This document shows, in pieces, positions 1 through 6,306 of a stretch of DNA of 8,391 bases. Numbering within the stretch: the stretch's first letter is position 1; each line of letters begins with the position of its first letter. A model generated the notes under the pieces. The model saw only the letters and a program-made list of their open reading frames with translations, ran no database searches and had not been told where the DNA came from. Source of the DNA: JANOYY01 sp031418035 (GTDB lineage Bacteria; Actinomycetota; Acidimicrobiia; Acidimicrobiales; JANYDT01); assembly GCA_031418035.1 (NCBI GenBank), contig JANOWU010000127.1:1-8391 (forward strand), written 5' to 3'. Position numbers and translations under genes: made by a program.

Positions 1-161
1 GTGTGAAGACGAGCCGACGCCATCACCACTTCAACACAACTCCTGATCGCCTCATCACGGGTTGCGGCTTTCACCATCACGGCCGGTGACCAAAGTGAAC
101 GCCGTTGCAGTGAACCGCACCGCAGCTTTCGCTGGCCCCATGTGCCCCGGACCTTACCCTT

Positions 162-167
162 GGAGAA
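162..167 (+). promoter_or_regulatory. Ribosome binding site of the first gene
   Basis: GGAGAA lies 4 nt before the ATG at 172. It decides the start. The reading frame opens earlier, at a GTG at 142, but the ten extra residues precede the signal peptide and contain this Shine-Dalgarno sequence, so they are probably untranslated leader. Confidence 0.65.
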
Positions 168-171
168 CCCC

Positions 172-1119
172 ATGAAACGTCGTCTTGTCCGTAACACGAT
201 TGCCTCCGCCGCAACCATGAGCATTATGTTGACCTTCGCCCCAACATCCCACGCCCAAACCGTTACTGTCACACCGCTGCCGGTCGCCGAGCCCGTCGTG
301 GTCACCCCCACGAGCCCCGAGGCCATTGCGGAGACGGTCACCATCTCCAAGACTCTGCAGTCTTTGGGCTGGTACCAGACCAATGGTGCCGCCGCTATCG
401 CCAAGCGTCAGGTCACCCTCACCGCACTCACCGCAAAGATCAGCGCGAACACGAAGGACTGCGGCGCGAACGCAACCATGTTGGCCGAGATTTCTCGAAC
501 CTCGACAAGCCTGAATACGCTCGGCCTCGCCCTTGCCGCGACCACCGATGGGCAAACCGCCCGGACCCTCTACCGCAACATTTTCGGTGAACACCGCGTG
601 TACGCCCTCGTCGCCCCGAAGACCGGCATCGTCGAACGTTGCGACACCCAACTTCTTCGCTCGGACACCCTCGCCGCCGAAGCTGCTCGCCTTCAGACCA
701 TGATCGACAAGGCGAAAGCCGATGGCGTCGATACCACCGTCGCCCAACTCGCAAAGGATTCTGCCCTGGCCACCCTTGCCGGCGTGAACCCGATTCCTTC
801 ACAGGCCACGGTTCTCGGACTCGTCCCTGACCGCGGCGACAAGGCACTCCTCGCCGCGAACAACGCCGCACTGAAAGCCGCCAACCAGCAACTCGACGCC
901 AGCCTTGCGCAGCAGCGCACCGTGAACGCTCAGCTCGACGCCGTTCGAGCAGCGCTGCGTCAGGACGTCAAGATCGACATTGCGCAGGACAAAGTCAACG
1001 CAAAGCTCGCAGCCGAAGCCAAGCGCACGGCCGCCGCGGCCGAGCGAGCTGCCAAGAAGGCTGCGGCCACTGCAGCACGCGAAGCAGCACGAGTCGGCAC
1101 CGTGAAGGTCGCGGCATAA
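172..1119 (+). CDS. Secreted alanine-rich coiled-coil protein of unknown function
   Basis: This 315-residue product is predicted to be exported. Residues 1-28 form a Sec-type signal peptide (MKRR start, hydrophobic core, cleavage expected after SHA28). A Thr/Val/Pro-rich linker follows (about 29-58), then a mixed globular part (about 60-220). Residues 225-305 are rich in Ala, Lys, Arg, Gln and Glu with heptad-like spacing and probably form a long coiled coil. Only two cysteines remain in the mature part (C97 and C157), so a disulfide is possible. The stretch around residues 135-150 (RNIFGEHRVYALVAPKTG) resembles a segment I associate with uncharacterised secreted actinobacterial proteins, but this is recollection, not a search. 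No catalytic motif is visible. An extracellular or wall-associated structural role is the mildest inference. The gene stands alone, with a duplicated 3' end and a terminator downstream. Confidence 0.82.
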   Translation: MKRRLVRNTIASAATMSIMLTFAPTSHAQTVTVTPLPVAEPVVVTPTSPEAIAETVTISKTLQSLGWYQTNGAAAIAKRQVTLTALTAKISANTKDCGANATMLAEISRTSTSLNTLGLALAATTDGQTARTLYRNIFGEHRVYALVAPKTGIVERCDTQLLRSDTLAAEAARLQTMIDKAKADGVDTTVAQLAKDSALATLAGVNPIPSQATVLGLVPDRGDKALLAANNAALKAANQQLDASLAQQRTVNAQLDAVRAALRQDVKIDIAQDKVNAKLAAEAKRTAAAAERAAKKAAATAAREAARVGTVKVAA

Positions 1120-1209
1120 CCACCTCCCCGAGTATCGCCCTTACATCTTCAGGGCACCGTGAAGGTCGTGGCATAACACCTCCGAGAGCAACGCCCCTTA
1201 CATCTTCAG
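1096..1209 (+). repeat. Tandem 57-bp duplication across the stop codon of the first gene
   Basis: Copy 1 (1096-1152) covers the last seven codons, the TAA stop and 33 nt downstream. Copy 2 (1153-1209) follows directly. The first 25 bases differ by one substitution (C to T at 1169), and the last 13 bases (TTACATCTTCAG and the base before) match. The middle has diverged by substitutions and small shifts. Because 57 is a multiple of three, the second TAA (1174-1176) is in frame with the real one: loss of the first stop would add 19 residues. The first copy can form a small GCCCT/AGGGC hairpin (1137-1141 with 1151-1155). Confidence 0.85.
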
Positions 1210-1226
1210 GGCCTTCGGCGAATACG

Positions 1227-1256
1227 AGGCACGAGATCGTCTTCGGTCTCGTGCCT
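1227..1256 (+). terminator. Strong stem-loop terminator after the first gene
   Basis: AGGCACGAGA (1227-1236) pairs perfectly with TCTCGTGCCT (1247-1256). Up to three more pairs are possible inside (T-G, C-G, G-C), leaving a TCTT loop. The sequence after the stem begins TTCCT, which is not a true U-tract, as is common in high-GC actinobacteria. Its position, just past the duplicated 3' end and about 110 bp before the next start, fits a transcription terminator. Confidence 0.65.
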
Positions 1257-1353
1257 TCCTCGCGCCTGTGCCAAAAACATCGGAAGAATGATTCATCCAT
1301 TTGGCCGAGTAGGTCCGAATACCCCTTAGCCCAACGAGTGTTGTGGCCATCAC

Positions 1354-1360
1354 GAGGAGA
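1354..1360 (+). promoter_or_regulatory. Ribosome binding site of the FAS1 gene
   Basis: GAGGAGA lies 4 nt before the ATG at 1365. It favours that ATG over the upstream opening of the frame at 1251. The longer version would begin inside the terminator stem and place 38 polar residues before the signal peptide. Confidence 0.7.
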
Positions 1361-1364
1361 ACCA

Positions 1365-2117
1365 ATGCGCAAAGCCATCTATGCAGCCGTAGCGGCCGTG
1401 TCCGCCGTTACCTTTACATTCGGAGGCGGAACTGTTGCGTCGGCCCAGGAAGACAAGACGATCGTCGAGATTGCCTCGGGGAACCCCGACCTCTCGACAT
1501 TGGTCGCTGCGGTGACTGCCGCCGAGCTAGCTGAAACCCTGTCCGGCCCCGGCCCCTTCACCGTCTTCGCCCCGACAAACAAGGCCTTCGAGGCCCTACC
1601 CCCGGGAACCGTTGACACCCTTCTGAAGGACCCGAAGGGCGATCTCGCGAAGATCTTGAAGCTGCACGTCATCAGCGGTGCCGTCGATTCCAAGGCCGCC
1701 ACTGCTGCTGCGGGAACCAACGTCGACACGCTCGGGGGCAAGGTTGCTGTCAAGCTCGACGGTGACAAGCTCACGGTCGGCGGCGCAACCGTCATCACGG
1801 CCGACATCAAGGCGAAGAACGGCATCATCCACCTGATCGACGCCGTCATCACCGCGCCGGCCGAAGCAATGGAGGCCACGGCTGAGGCGACTGAAGCAGA
1901 CGCAGCAGAAGCAACCGAAGCAGACGCAGCAGAAGCAACCGAAGCACCGTCTGACGACGCCGCCGAAGATGAGGCACCCGTCAAGGTCGAAACCGGTGAC
2001 GACGGCCTCGCCGCCAGCTCCGGCAACAACAACATGCTGCTTGCCCTCGCCGGACTTGGCGCCGCAGGAATCGTCTCGTCGACGCTCGTGCTCGCCCGAC
2101 GTCGCCGCGCTAGCTGA
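1365..2117 (+). CDS. Secreted fasciclin (FAS1) domain protein with C-terminal anchor segment
   Basis: This 250-residue cell-surface protein has one FAS1 domain, a fold generally linked to adhesion. Residues 1-27 are a signal peptide (cleavage after ASA27). The FAS1 domain spans about 31-165 and shows the family hallmarks: FTVFAPTNKAF (65-75), the LKLHVISG segment with His101, and NGIIHLIDAVI (152-162). Residues 168-205 form an acidic Ala/Glu/Thr/Asp stalk containing an exact 8-residue repeat. The C terminus has the layout of a wall-sorting signal: LAASSG (215-220), a hydrophobic helix (about 224-244), then RRRRAS. A canonical LPxTG or LAxTG is missing. The sortase gene 79 bp downstream on the same strand suggests that this protein is its substrate (inference). 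Alternatively, it may simply stay as a C-terminally membrane-anchored protein. Confidence 0.92.
   Translation: MRKAIYAAVAAVSAVTFTFGGGTVASAQEDKTIVEIASGNPDLSTLVAAVTAAELAETLSGPGPFTVFAPTNKAFEALPPGTVDTLLKDPKGDLAKILKLHVISGAVDSKAATAAAGTNVDTLGGKVAVKLDGDKLTVGGATVITADIKAKNGIIHLIDAVITAPAEAMEATAEATEADAAEATEADAAEATEAPSDDAAEDEAPVKVETGDDGLAASSGNNNMLLALAGLGAAGIVSSTLVLARRRRAS
1893..1946 (+). repeat. 24-bp coding tandem repeat, 2.25 copies
   Basis: The unit GAAGCAGACGCAGCAGAAGC plus AACC occurs identically at 1893-1916 and 1917-1940, with a 6-bp partial third copy. It encodes EADAAEAT twice and then EA, within the acidic stalk between the FAS1 domain and the anchor segment. Perfect identity at the DNA level suggests recent duplication and possible length variation between strains. 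Confidence 0.85.
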
Positions 2118-2135
2118 TCCTTCACCATTCGTGAG

Positions 2136-2178
2136 CCCGGGTTGGGGGCGGCGCACCCCCAGCCATCCCCAATCCGGG
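2136..2178 (+). terminator. 12-bp-stem hairpin between the FAS1 and sortase genes
   Basis: CCCGGGTTGGGG (2136-2147) pairs with CCCCAATCCGGG (2167-2178), with a single G-U wobble. The 19-nt loop contains a competing inner pairing, TGGGGG (2143-2148) with CCCCCA (2156-2161). There is no U-tract; TCATGATTTCC follows. It may be a terminator or partial terminator after the FAS1 gene that lowers sortase expression relative to its abundant substrate, or an mRNA-stabilising 3' structure. The role is inferred. Confidence 0.55.
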
Positions 2179-2196
2179 TCATGATTTCCACCGCCC

Positions 2197-2979
2197 ATGC
2201 CATCTCGCGCCCCACTCTTCGTTCTCGTTGCGTCAGCGGCATTGTTCGTGGGCGCCGGCGTTGCGTGGCAGCGAGCCAGTTCGCAGCCTCCACGGAGCGA
2301 CCTGGCGGGAGTCCCCGTCTCGACCGTCGCTCGCGCCGGAAACGGCGTTGGCAAGACCTCCCGAGTCATAGAGCCCATCTCGCCTCCGGAGATCTTCATT
2401 CCCGATACCACCGCGTCAGCTTCGCCAACGACACCCGAGGACGCTCCGGTGGGTGTGCGTGCCCAGCCCGGCGTCCCGGAGCGCATCGTGATTCCGTCGC
2501 TCAACGTCGATGCCCCCGTGGTCTCTGTCGGCATTAATCCCGATCGATCTATGGAGATACCGGGAGCGTTCGAAGCCGGTTGGTATGACCGTGGACCGCT
2601 TCCCGGAGACGATCGTGGATCGGCCGTCATCGCCGGACACGTCGATCACCGCGAATCCCCCGGCGTGTTCATCGAACTGCGTCGACTCGAGATTGGCGAA
2701 CAGGTCTCCGTGCATGACACCAACGGTGTGCAACACGGGTACACCGTCACCGAACGCTTCCAGATCGACAAGGAACAACTTCCGAGCCGAGAGTTGTTCC
2801 GTCGAAGCGGTACACCCGTGCTCACGCTCATCACGTGCGGCGGCGCCTTCGACCGAAAGTTACGCAGTTACGACGACAACATCGTCATCCGAGCCGTGCC
2901 GCTGTTCACCGTTGCGGCCGCACCGAACTCTGTCGCCACAGACGCGCGCACAGCACGCCTACTGGCACAAACACCGTGA
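2197..2979 (+). CDS. Membrane-anchored sortase, class F type
   Basis: This 260-residue enzyme probably catalyses cysteine transpeptidation of sorting-signal proteins outside the membrane. Residues 5-24 form an uncleaved signal anchor, followed by a Pro/Ser/Thr-rich spacer (25-90). The catalytic domain begins at RIVIPSLNVDAPV (96-108). GWYDRGPLPGDDRGSAVIAGHVDH carries the catalytic His148, and LTLITCGGAFD carries Cys214. Arg232 in DNIVIRA is a candidate for the third residue, with R220 and R223 as alternatives. The GWY...AGHVD...TLITCGG pattern fits the actinobacterial class F group. The ATG at 2197 is the first possible start after an in-frame TGA at 2182. No convincing ribosome binding site precedes it, so translation may be weak or coupled. 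The last 24 residues after the core are unconserved-looking and overlap the convergent gene. The adjacent FAS1 gene is the obvious substrate candidate. Confidence 0.9.
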   Translation: MPSRAPLFVLVASAALFVGAGVAWQRASSQPPRSDLAGVPVSTVARAGNGVGKTSRVIEPISPPEIFIPDTTASASPTTPEDAPVGVRAQPGVPERIVIPSLNVDAPVVSVGINPDRSMEIPGAFEAGWYDRGPLPGDDRGSAVIAGHVDHRESPGVFIELRRLEIGEQVSVHDTNGVQHGYTVTERFQIDKEQLPSRELFRRSGTPVLTLITCGGAFDRKLRSYDDNIVIRAVPLFTVAAAPNSVATDARTARLLAQTP

Positions 2980-3544
2980 CGGCGAGAAGCCGCTGAAACA
3001 AGCCGGCGTAGCGATTCGCATCAAGTCCGGTAGCCCCGCTCAAGCAGAGTCCCGACACGACGAACAACGCGAGGTTCACGCAAAAGTACCGACGTCGCAA
3101 TGTGTCGCTCTCCGACCCGGCACAGAGCGCCAACAGCAGCGGCACCGCGAAGATCCCTGCGCCGAACGCTCCCCCGCCGTGGCGTGCGTCGGGTAGCGGG
3201 AACCAACCCGCAGCAATGGCACCGACGCCACACGATGCCACGGCAAGGCACGCAAGCGTCGTTCTCCCCGTCCCGGTGGCACGCCGACGAAGCGCTGTGT
3301 ACATGCCAATTGCGGCGCCAAGGCATGCGGTGCCGGTACACAGCGCGCCGATGTTGAACAGAGCGGCCATTGCCGACCCCGCGATTCCGAGATCGCTGGC
3401 CGGCTGACGAATCACGCTGTAGCCCGGCGTCCCACGTGCGGCAATTGCCTGCGTACCGAAGTACAACAGCGGTGTACTCGCCCCGAACGCCAGTGCCCGA
3501 CGTTCCCACCGGATCCGATGTTCGAGTCCTGAAGTTCTTGCCAC
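2906..3544 (-). CDS. DUF998-like integral membrane protein
   Basis: This 212-residue membrane protein has about six hydrophobic helices (near residues 17-37, 58-84, 97-114, 126-143, 151-170 and 183-203). The features fit the DUF998 family, whose function is not established: a PASDLG motif after helix 1 (48-53), GWFPLPDARHGGG between helices 3 and 4 (113-125), and NRYAGLFQR before the last helix (177-185). The start is a GTG at 3544 with GGCGGA directly upstream, a poor spacing. No better in-frame start was found, so the start is moderately certain. The C-terminal 74 bp overlap the end of the sortase gene on the other strand. It is the last of four co-directional minus-strand genes. Confidence 0.78.
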   Translation of the reverse strand: MARTSGLEHRIRWERRALAFGASTPLLYFGTQAIAARGTPGYSVIRQPASDLGIAGSAMAALFNIGALCTGTACLGAAIGMYTALRRRATGTGRTTLACLAVASCGVGAIAAGWFPLPDARHGGGAFGAGIFAVPLLLALCAGSESDTLRRRYFCVNLALFVVSGLCLSGATGLDANRYAGLFQRLLAVTVFVPVGVLCARLWRQSSVRPQR

Positions 3545-3619
3545 TCCGCCATCGTGACGTCGTGCCTGACTTTTGCTACCAGGGCGTTCCCCTGTTCTCC
3601 CCCTGAGGGTCGCTTCGAA

Positions 3620-4021
3620 CTACCGGGGCTTCTTCGGGGCTCGTCGGCCCTCCGATGACCGCATTGCCTTCCACTCGGCCGGGTCGATCTGCTCCTCGGG
3701 AACCCCGAACTGTTCGAACTCGGCGCTGGTCGCAGCCATGACGTTGTCGACCAATTCGTCGGGCCGTGCATGTGTTGATCGATCGGCCGCCCAGGCCGAC
3801 ATCGTCAACGCAAGGTCGTCGAATCGGGCGACCGTCGGGATAAGGGTCGGGCGGTGAGGCGAGCTCGGAGCCAGCGCCGCGTCGAGTCGGCGCATGAGGC
3901 CGTGAAGCTTCGTTGCCCGCACGGGTTGGGCCTGCGCATAGCGCACGAGCGCCGAGCGCAGACACCAACCGTCGACCACGATCCGATCGGCGTATTCGAT
4001 GAGTGGGTCAGGCTGAGCCAT
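3620..4021 (-). CDS. Small protein of unknown function
   Basis: I do not recognise this 133-residue product. It starts at an ATG at 4021 with AGG about 8 nt upstream. It is soluble-looking, with no signal peptide or membrane segment. Residues 1-60 look helical and polar (MAQPDPLIEYADRIV start, then a WCLRSALVRYAQAQ helix). The C-terminal third is acidic (ATSAEFEQFGVPEEQIDPAEW) and ends in a basic tail (RRAPKKPR). Codon use and third-position G/C match its neighbours, supporting a real gene. It lies 63 bp after the SDR gene and 75 bp before the DUF998-like gene on the same strand, so co-transcription is possible. Overlapping frames on both strands here lack a coherent protein character. Confidence 0.72.
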   Translation of the reverse strand: MAQPDPLIEYADRIVVDGWCLRSALVRYAQAQPVRATKLHGLMRRLDAALAPSSPHRPTLIPTVARFDDLALTMSAWAADRSTHARPDELVDNVMAATSAEFEQFGVPEEQIDPAEWKAMRSSEGRRAPKKPR

Positions 4022-4084
4022 CAGCCAAACCTAGCGGCCCCGTCGCGCTCCGGTCGCTGGCGTCGCCGACGCCGCGGCTGCCGC

Positions 4085-5008
4085 TCAGATGGTCCGTCCG
4101 GGTCGTCCGGGGCCTTCCACGTCGTTGCCGTTCATGTCGGCGTTGAGGCGAGCCTTCGCCATGAGCTCGGCGATCACCGGCGTGAGCGCCTCCGGATCGA
4201 GCGTGTTGAGACCGGCCGGTCCCTTGTGCCACGACTCCGCAATGGCGATCTCATCGCCGGCGACCTGGAACACGCGGCCGGTGACGTTGCGCGACAGCGG
4301 ACTCGCCAACCACGCACAGATCGGTGCGATCCAATCCGGACCACGGGTCTCTCGGAGCTTGTCGGTCACCTCGCCCATCAGGTTCTCGGTGAGGCGGGTC
4401 AGCGCTCCCGGGGAGATCGCATTGACCGTGACGCCGATGCGAGAGAGCTCCTGGGCAGCGATGATGCCGAAGGCCGCGATGCCCATCTTCGCCGCCCCGT
4501 AATTCGTCTGACCGGGGTTGCCGTAGATACCCGACACCGACGTCGTATTGATGATGCGCGCGTCAACGTCCTTGCCTGCTTTGTGCTGTTCGCGCCAATA
4601 CCCTGCGGCATGGCGAGACGGCGCGAACGTTCCCTTCAGGTGCACCTGGATCACGGCGTCCCATTCGGCTTCGGTCATGTTGACCAGCATGCGGTCGCGC
4701 AAGATGCCGGCATTGTTCACGAGCACGTGCAGATCACCGAAGGTGTCGACTGCTTCCTTGATCATGTGTTCAGCGCCGTCCCAACTGCTGACGTCGTCAC
4801 CATTCGCGATCGCCGCGCCACCCATGGCTTCGATCTCGGCAACGACCTGCTGGGCCGGAGTGAGATCGCTCCCACTGCCATCGATGGCGCCACCGAGGTC
4901 GTTCACGACAACCATCGCGCCTTCCTTGGCGAGCAAGAGCGCGTGTTCACGCCCGATGCCACGCCCGGCGCCCGTCACGATTGCTACACGGCCGTCACAA
5001 ATTCCCAT
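4085..5008 (-). CDS. SDR-family NAD(P)-dependent dehydrogenase, MFE-2/HSD4-like
   Basis: This 307-residue short-chain dehydrogenase has all the classical SDR elements: the cofactor loop TGAGRGIG (12-19), NDLGG after the second strand (36-40), GDDV (70-73), NNAG (98-101), and the catalytic Ser157, Tyr170 and Lys174 in YGAAK. These are followed by the ISPGALTRLT cofactor segment (199-207). The VVVNDLGG signature and the long insertion AIDGSGSDLTPAQQVV resemble the 3-hydroxyacyl-CoA dehydrogenase unit of peroxisomal multifunctional enzyme 2 and actinobacterial HSD4A-type proteins. Oxidation of a 3-hydroxyacyl-CoA or steroid-side-chain intermediate is therefore likely, but substrate cannot be read from sequence. 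The hydratase and SCP2 domains of full MFE-2 are absent, and the tail (about 245-307) is longer than in a minimal SDR. No other fatty-acid or sterol gene lies in the window. Confidence 0.9.
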   Translation of the reverse strand: MGICDGRVAIVTGAGRGIGREHALLLAKEGAMVVVNDLGGAIDGSGSDLTPAQQVVAEIEAMGGAAIANGDDVSSWDGAEHMIKEAVDTFGDLHVLVNNAGILRDRMLVNMTEAEWDAVIQVHLKGTFAPSRHAAGYWREQHKAGKDVDARIINTTSVSGIYGNPGQTNYGAAKMGIAAFGIIAAQELSRIGVTVNAISPGALTRLTENLMGEVTDKLRETRGPDWIAPICAWLASPLSRNVTGRVFQVAGDEIAIAESWHKGPAGLNTLDPEALTPVIAELMAKARLNADMNGNDVEGPGRPGRTI

Positions 5009-5014
5009 GATCTG

Positions 5015-5020
5015 CTCCTT
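5015..5020 (-). promoter_or_regulatory. Consensus ribosome binding site of the SDR gene
   Basis: On the minus strand, AAGGAG lies 6 nt before the ATG at 5008. It is the best Shine-Dalgarno match in the window and fixes the SDR start, predicting efficient translation. Confidence 0.8.
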
Positions 5021-5087
5021 TACGATCCCACCGCGGGACGCTCAGGGTCATAGTACGTAGCCGCTACGAGCGGACAAAATTGCCGGA

Positions 5088-6293
5088 TCAACTCGCCCGG
5101 CGACGGGTCAACACCGCAGCGATCTTGTCGGGGCCCAGTTCCCCGGGACGGACGAAGCACACCGTCGCATCCCGGCGTTGCACCATTTCGATGACTTCGT
5201 CGACCGCATCGTCGATCACGTCGGGACTCTCGGGCGTAAACGCACGCACCAGGTTCTTGCCGCCCAAGGTGGTCCACGCGGGATACCGAAAGGACTCGTC
5301 GACCAGGAGCGTGTCGATCAAGCCGCGCTGCGCGGCACTCCAGACATGGTTGATGCCGACGGCTCCTTGACGCGCTCCGACCGCGTGTTCCAGACGCTCG
5401 AGGGCCGCCTCTCGGATGTCGGCGAGGTACGCGTCGATAACGGGGCGGGCGAGCTTGGAAAGTCGGCTCACCGCCGTCTTCTCATGACTTCCCACGACGA
5501 CCCCGATCGGGGCAAGGTCCACGCAGCTTCGAATCGCGCCCGTCATCGCGGTAGACGCCACCGCAATGAGGGGCAGTCCGGCGGTTGCGGGGTCGCAGCG
5601 AAGGTCAACGACTACTCGCCGCAAGAACGCGGCAGTGTCGTGCAGCGCCCTCTTGTCACGGTCGGCGAAGGTGCGCTTCTCCCGATCAACGACGCTGGTA
5701 CCCGTGGCGATGGGAAAGACATCGTTTTTCACCTCGCGCAGCTGCTCACCCGAACCAACGAGCAGTCGAGCCGAGTCCTGGGTCAGCACGAGCAACCGAT
5801 ACGGCGGGTTCAACGCGATCGAGCGGGCCAGATCGCGGGTGGCAAACGTGGGGTCGACGACGACCCGGTCTTCGATCCGTGACAACACCCGATAGGCCCG
5901 GCTGACTCGCTCCGAGGCAAAGAACGCAATCCCCTCTACGGTTCGCTGGCCGACGATCCTTTTCCCGAGTCCGCGCAGCGCGTCCACGAACGCGTTGGCC
6001 TCGGCCGGTTCGATCTCGAGGAGAAGGCGTTTTCGTGCGGTCTCGCACAGCGTTTCGAGCCGAACAAGATGGTCGGCGCCCACGAGCAGGTCGGGCGCCG
6101 TCCCCAACAACACGGTGACCAAGGGATATCCGACTTCTCGTTGCAGGAATCGCAGCTCGTCGATCGTGGCTTCACGCAGCGGCGAATCATGATCCGATGA
6201 GCGCTGCCACGAGGAGTTCCCGACGACGCTGAGGCGTGTTTCGAGCAGTGGATCGACGGCGGGATCGGTGGCGGGGACGACGGTGAGTGCCAT
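5088..6293 (-). CDS. baeRF3-like protein (bacterial eRF1-fold family)
   Basis: This 401-residue protein resembles bacterial homologues of the archaeal/eukaryotic release factor eRF1, most like the baeRF family 3 group. That group is proposed to act in ribosome rescue or stress response rather than standard termination. Visible family traits are the N-terminal YPLVTVLLGTA strand (56-66) followed by a helix of the RLETLCETARKRLLLE type; GIAFFASERVSRAYRVL (121-137); the PPYRLLVLTQDSARLL strand-helix (163-178), which starts the middle domain; and a C-terminal domain with DDAVDEVIEMVQRRDATVCFVRPGELG (361-387) ending in IAAVLTRRRAS. The start at 6293 is preferred: AGAGGT precedes it by 7 nt, and the frame's earlier opening at 6350 adds 19 residues without a ribosome binding site. 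It is the first of four minus-strand genes and faces an AT-rich divergent promoter region. Assignment is from motif memory, not a profile search. Confidence 0.74.
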   Translation of the reverse strand: MALTVVPATDPAVDPLLETRLSVVGNSSWQRSSDHDSPLREATIDELRFLQREVGYPLVTVLLGTAPDLLVGADHLVRLETLCETARKRLLLEIEPAEANAFVDALRGLGKRIVGQRTVEGIAFFASERVSRAYRVLSRIEDRVVVDPTFATRDLARSIALNPPYRLLVLTQDSARLLVGSGEQLREVKNDVFPIATGTSVVDREKRTFADRDKRALHDTAAFLRRVVVDLRCDPATAGLPLIAVASTAMTGAIRSCVDLAPIGVVVGSHEKTAVSRLSKLARPVIDAYLADIREAALERLEHAVGARQGAVGINHVWSAAQRGLIDTLLVDESFRYPAWTTLGGKNLVRAFTPESPDVIDDAVDEVIEMVQRRDATVCFVRPGELGPDKIAAVLTRRRAS

Positions 6294-6300
6294 GACGCGG

Positions 6301-6306
6301 ACCTCT
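6301..6306 (-). promoter_or_regulatory. Ribosome binding site of the baeRF3-like gene
   Basis: On the minus strand, AGAGGT lies 7 nt before the ATG at 6293. It supports that start over the in-frame candidate at 6350. Confidence 0.6.

Noticed and set aside
1..171. Possible promoter or gene end upstream of the first gene
   Set aside because: No convincing -35/-10 pair and no recognisable coding tail could be found. Only the ribosome binding site at 162-167 is supportable.
1379..2630. Two long minus-strand frames opposite the FAS1 and sortase genes (1379-2293 and 1596-2630)
   Set aside because: Their Ala/Ser/Val or Gly/Arg-rich sequences mirror the codons of the FAS1 gene, including its repeat. 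They show no domain logic, whereas the plus strand encodes clear FAS1 and sortase motifs.
3580..3594. CAGGG-CGTTC-CCCTG hairpin between the DUF998-like gene and the 133-residue gene
   Set aside because: It has only five pairs and no U-tract on the minus strand in the direction of transcription.
4059..4073. Palindromic GGCGTCG-C-CGACGCC after the SDR gene
   Set aside because: The arms are short and the loop would be one base. Such GC palindromes are frequent here, and no T-run follows. It could weaken read-through into the next gene but is not supportable as a terminator.
3854..5053. Long open plus-strand frame of 399 residues
   Set aside because: It is antisense to the SDR gene and the 133-residue gene. 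It is rich in Arg, His and Asp with no recognisable motif, typical of the shadow frame of a high-GC gene. The SDR on the other strand has complete catalytic motifs and a consensus ribosome binding site.
5056..5068. Small hairpin CGTAG-CCG-CTACG between the baeRF3-like and SDR genes
   Set aside because: Five base pairs without a T-run on either side is expected by chance in GC-rich DNA. It is too weak to call a terminator.
5178..5882. Plus-strand frame of 234 residues inside the baeRF3-like gene
   Set aside because: It lies wholly antisense to a coherent 401-residue protein, has shadow-like composition and no ribosome binding site.
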